Source of the DNA: an uncultured Microbacteriaceae bacterium | GTDB lineage: Bacteria > Actinomycetota > Actinomycetes > Actinomycetales > Microbacteriaceae | DNA length: 5,391 nt | Direction of reading: 5' to 3' | NCBI GenBank assembly: GCA_937896185.1 | Contig: CALBMG010000273.1 | Coordinates: 1-5,391, forward strand | Shown: positions 4,941 to 5,391 of the stretch, in pieces | How positions within the stretch are numbered: the first letter of the stretch is position 1 | Layout of the letters: every line of letters begins with the position of its first letter | Translations under genes and position numbers: made by a program | The notes under the pieces: generated by a model | The model's input: the letters and a program-made list of their open reading frames with translations, nothing else | Database searches by the model: none | What the model was told of the DNA's origin: nothing

Positions 4941-5391
4941 CGGCCGATTTCGGAGAGCGCTACAAGAAACGCGGTGGTCTCGGCCTCAGTCCCCGCCGTC
5001 ACGCGCAGGGTGTGCGGGATTCCGACATCTCGGATGATGATGTCACGTTCGATCAGCGCCTGGAACGTCGCCTGTGGGTTGTCGACTCCGCCAAAGAGCA
5101 CAAAGTTTGTTTGTGATTCGTAAGCGTCGTATCCCAGTGCCGTGAGCTCAACGACGAGTCGGTCACGTTGAGCGCGAATGTCGTCCACCATGGCGAGCAT
5201 GTCGGCCGAGTGCGCCAATGCTGCTGTCGCGGCTGCTTGGGTCAAAGCGCTGAGGTGGTACGGAAGTCGAACAAGCCTGAGTGCATCCACCGCAGCAGGG
5301 TCCGCGATCAAATACCCGACGCGCGCACCGGCAAATGCAAATGCCTTGGACATAGTTCGCGAGACCAAAAGTCTCGGACGCCCCGACAACA
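4937..5391 (-). CDS. hisC: Histidinol-phosphate aminotransferase HisC, C-terminal part
   Basis: PLP-dependent fold-type I aminotransferase that transfers an amino group from glutamate to imidazole acetol-phosphate, giving histidinol phosphate. Only the last 151 codons or so are in the window; the full protein is normally about 350-370 residues and continues past the right edge. The visible part starts just before the PLP site: SRTMSKAFAFAGARVGY, where the Lys of TMSKAF forms the Schiff base and the Arg of GARVGY contacts the cofactor phosphate. The substrate-carboxylate Arg is in the C-terminal motif TLRVTAGTEAETTAFLVAL. Typical HisC segments lie between these, including LPYHLSALTQAAATAAL and the QTNFVLF strand. 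It is upstream of hisB in the same direction with a 21-nt gap. Other class I/II aminotransferases are similar, but this context makes HisC firm. No truncation or frameshift is seen. Confidence 0.95.
   Translation of the reverse strand, partial: LSGRPRLLVSRTMSKAFAFAGARVGYLIADPAAVDALRLVRLPYHLSALTQAAATAALAHSADMLAMVDDIRAQRDRLVVELTALGYDAYESQTNFVLFGGVDNPQATFQALIERDIIIRDVGIPHTLRVTAGTEAETTAFLVALSEIGR

Noticed and set aside
1..5391. CRISPR arrays, tRNA/rRNA genes, insertion sequences, toxin-antitoxin or phage genes
   Set aside because: None seen. All space beyond short regulatory gaps is filled by recognisable housekeeping genes.

Overview
This is an ordinary, gene-dense chromosomal window with moderately high GC. 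It most likely comes from an actinobacterium in Micrococcales, probably Microbacteriaceae-like. The reasons are an actinobacterial-type HisA (PriA-like) followed by an SseB-family protein, a DUF1844 gene divergent from infC, monofunctional HisB, frequent GTG starts, and the sequence style of the IF-3, L35 and L20 proteins. The taxonomic call is my recognition of these families, not a database result.

Layout from left to right. (1) 1-102, minus: the N-terminus of a secreted protein of unknown function, starting with a clear signal peptide. (2) 103-269: its upstream region, plus a perfect 13-bp-stem terminator that closes the ribosomal operon. (3) 270-1490, minus: the translation operon infC-rpmI-rplT (IF-3, L35, L20). 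infC appears to start at an ATC codon. It has a leader of about 200 nt with several small hairpins, three of them able to form GNRA-type loops, and a stretch able to pair with the infC Shine-Dalgarno. (4) 1741-2070, plus: a DUF1844 gene that looks leaderless, divergent from infC. (5) 2104-5391, minus: the histidine biosynthesis cluster hisC (3' part only)-hisB-hisH-hisA/priA, followed 5 nt later by an SseB-family gene. It converges on the DUF1844 gene.

In the histidine cluster, HisB (imidazoleglycerol-phosphate dehydratase) and HisC (histidinol-phosphate aminotransferase) catalyse successive late steps. HisA makes the substrate of the HisH-HisF synthase, and HisH supplies ammonia to that enzyme. 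HisF, HisI and HisD are not in the window. Spacing is tight throughout (21, 0, 11 and 5 nt), so one polycistronic mRNA with translational coupling is likely. Its promoter lies beyond the right edge.

I see no mobile element, CRISPR array, tRNA, rRNA or defence system, and no clearly new biological system. The points most worth checking are regulatory: the infC start codon and leader, the overlapping divergent promoters at 1687-1740, and short dyads or repeats at 188-204, 2071-2103 and 4923-4940.
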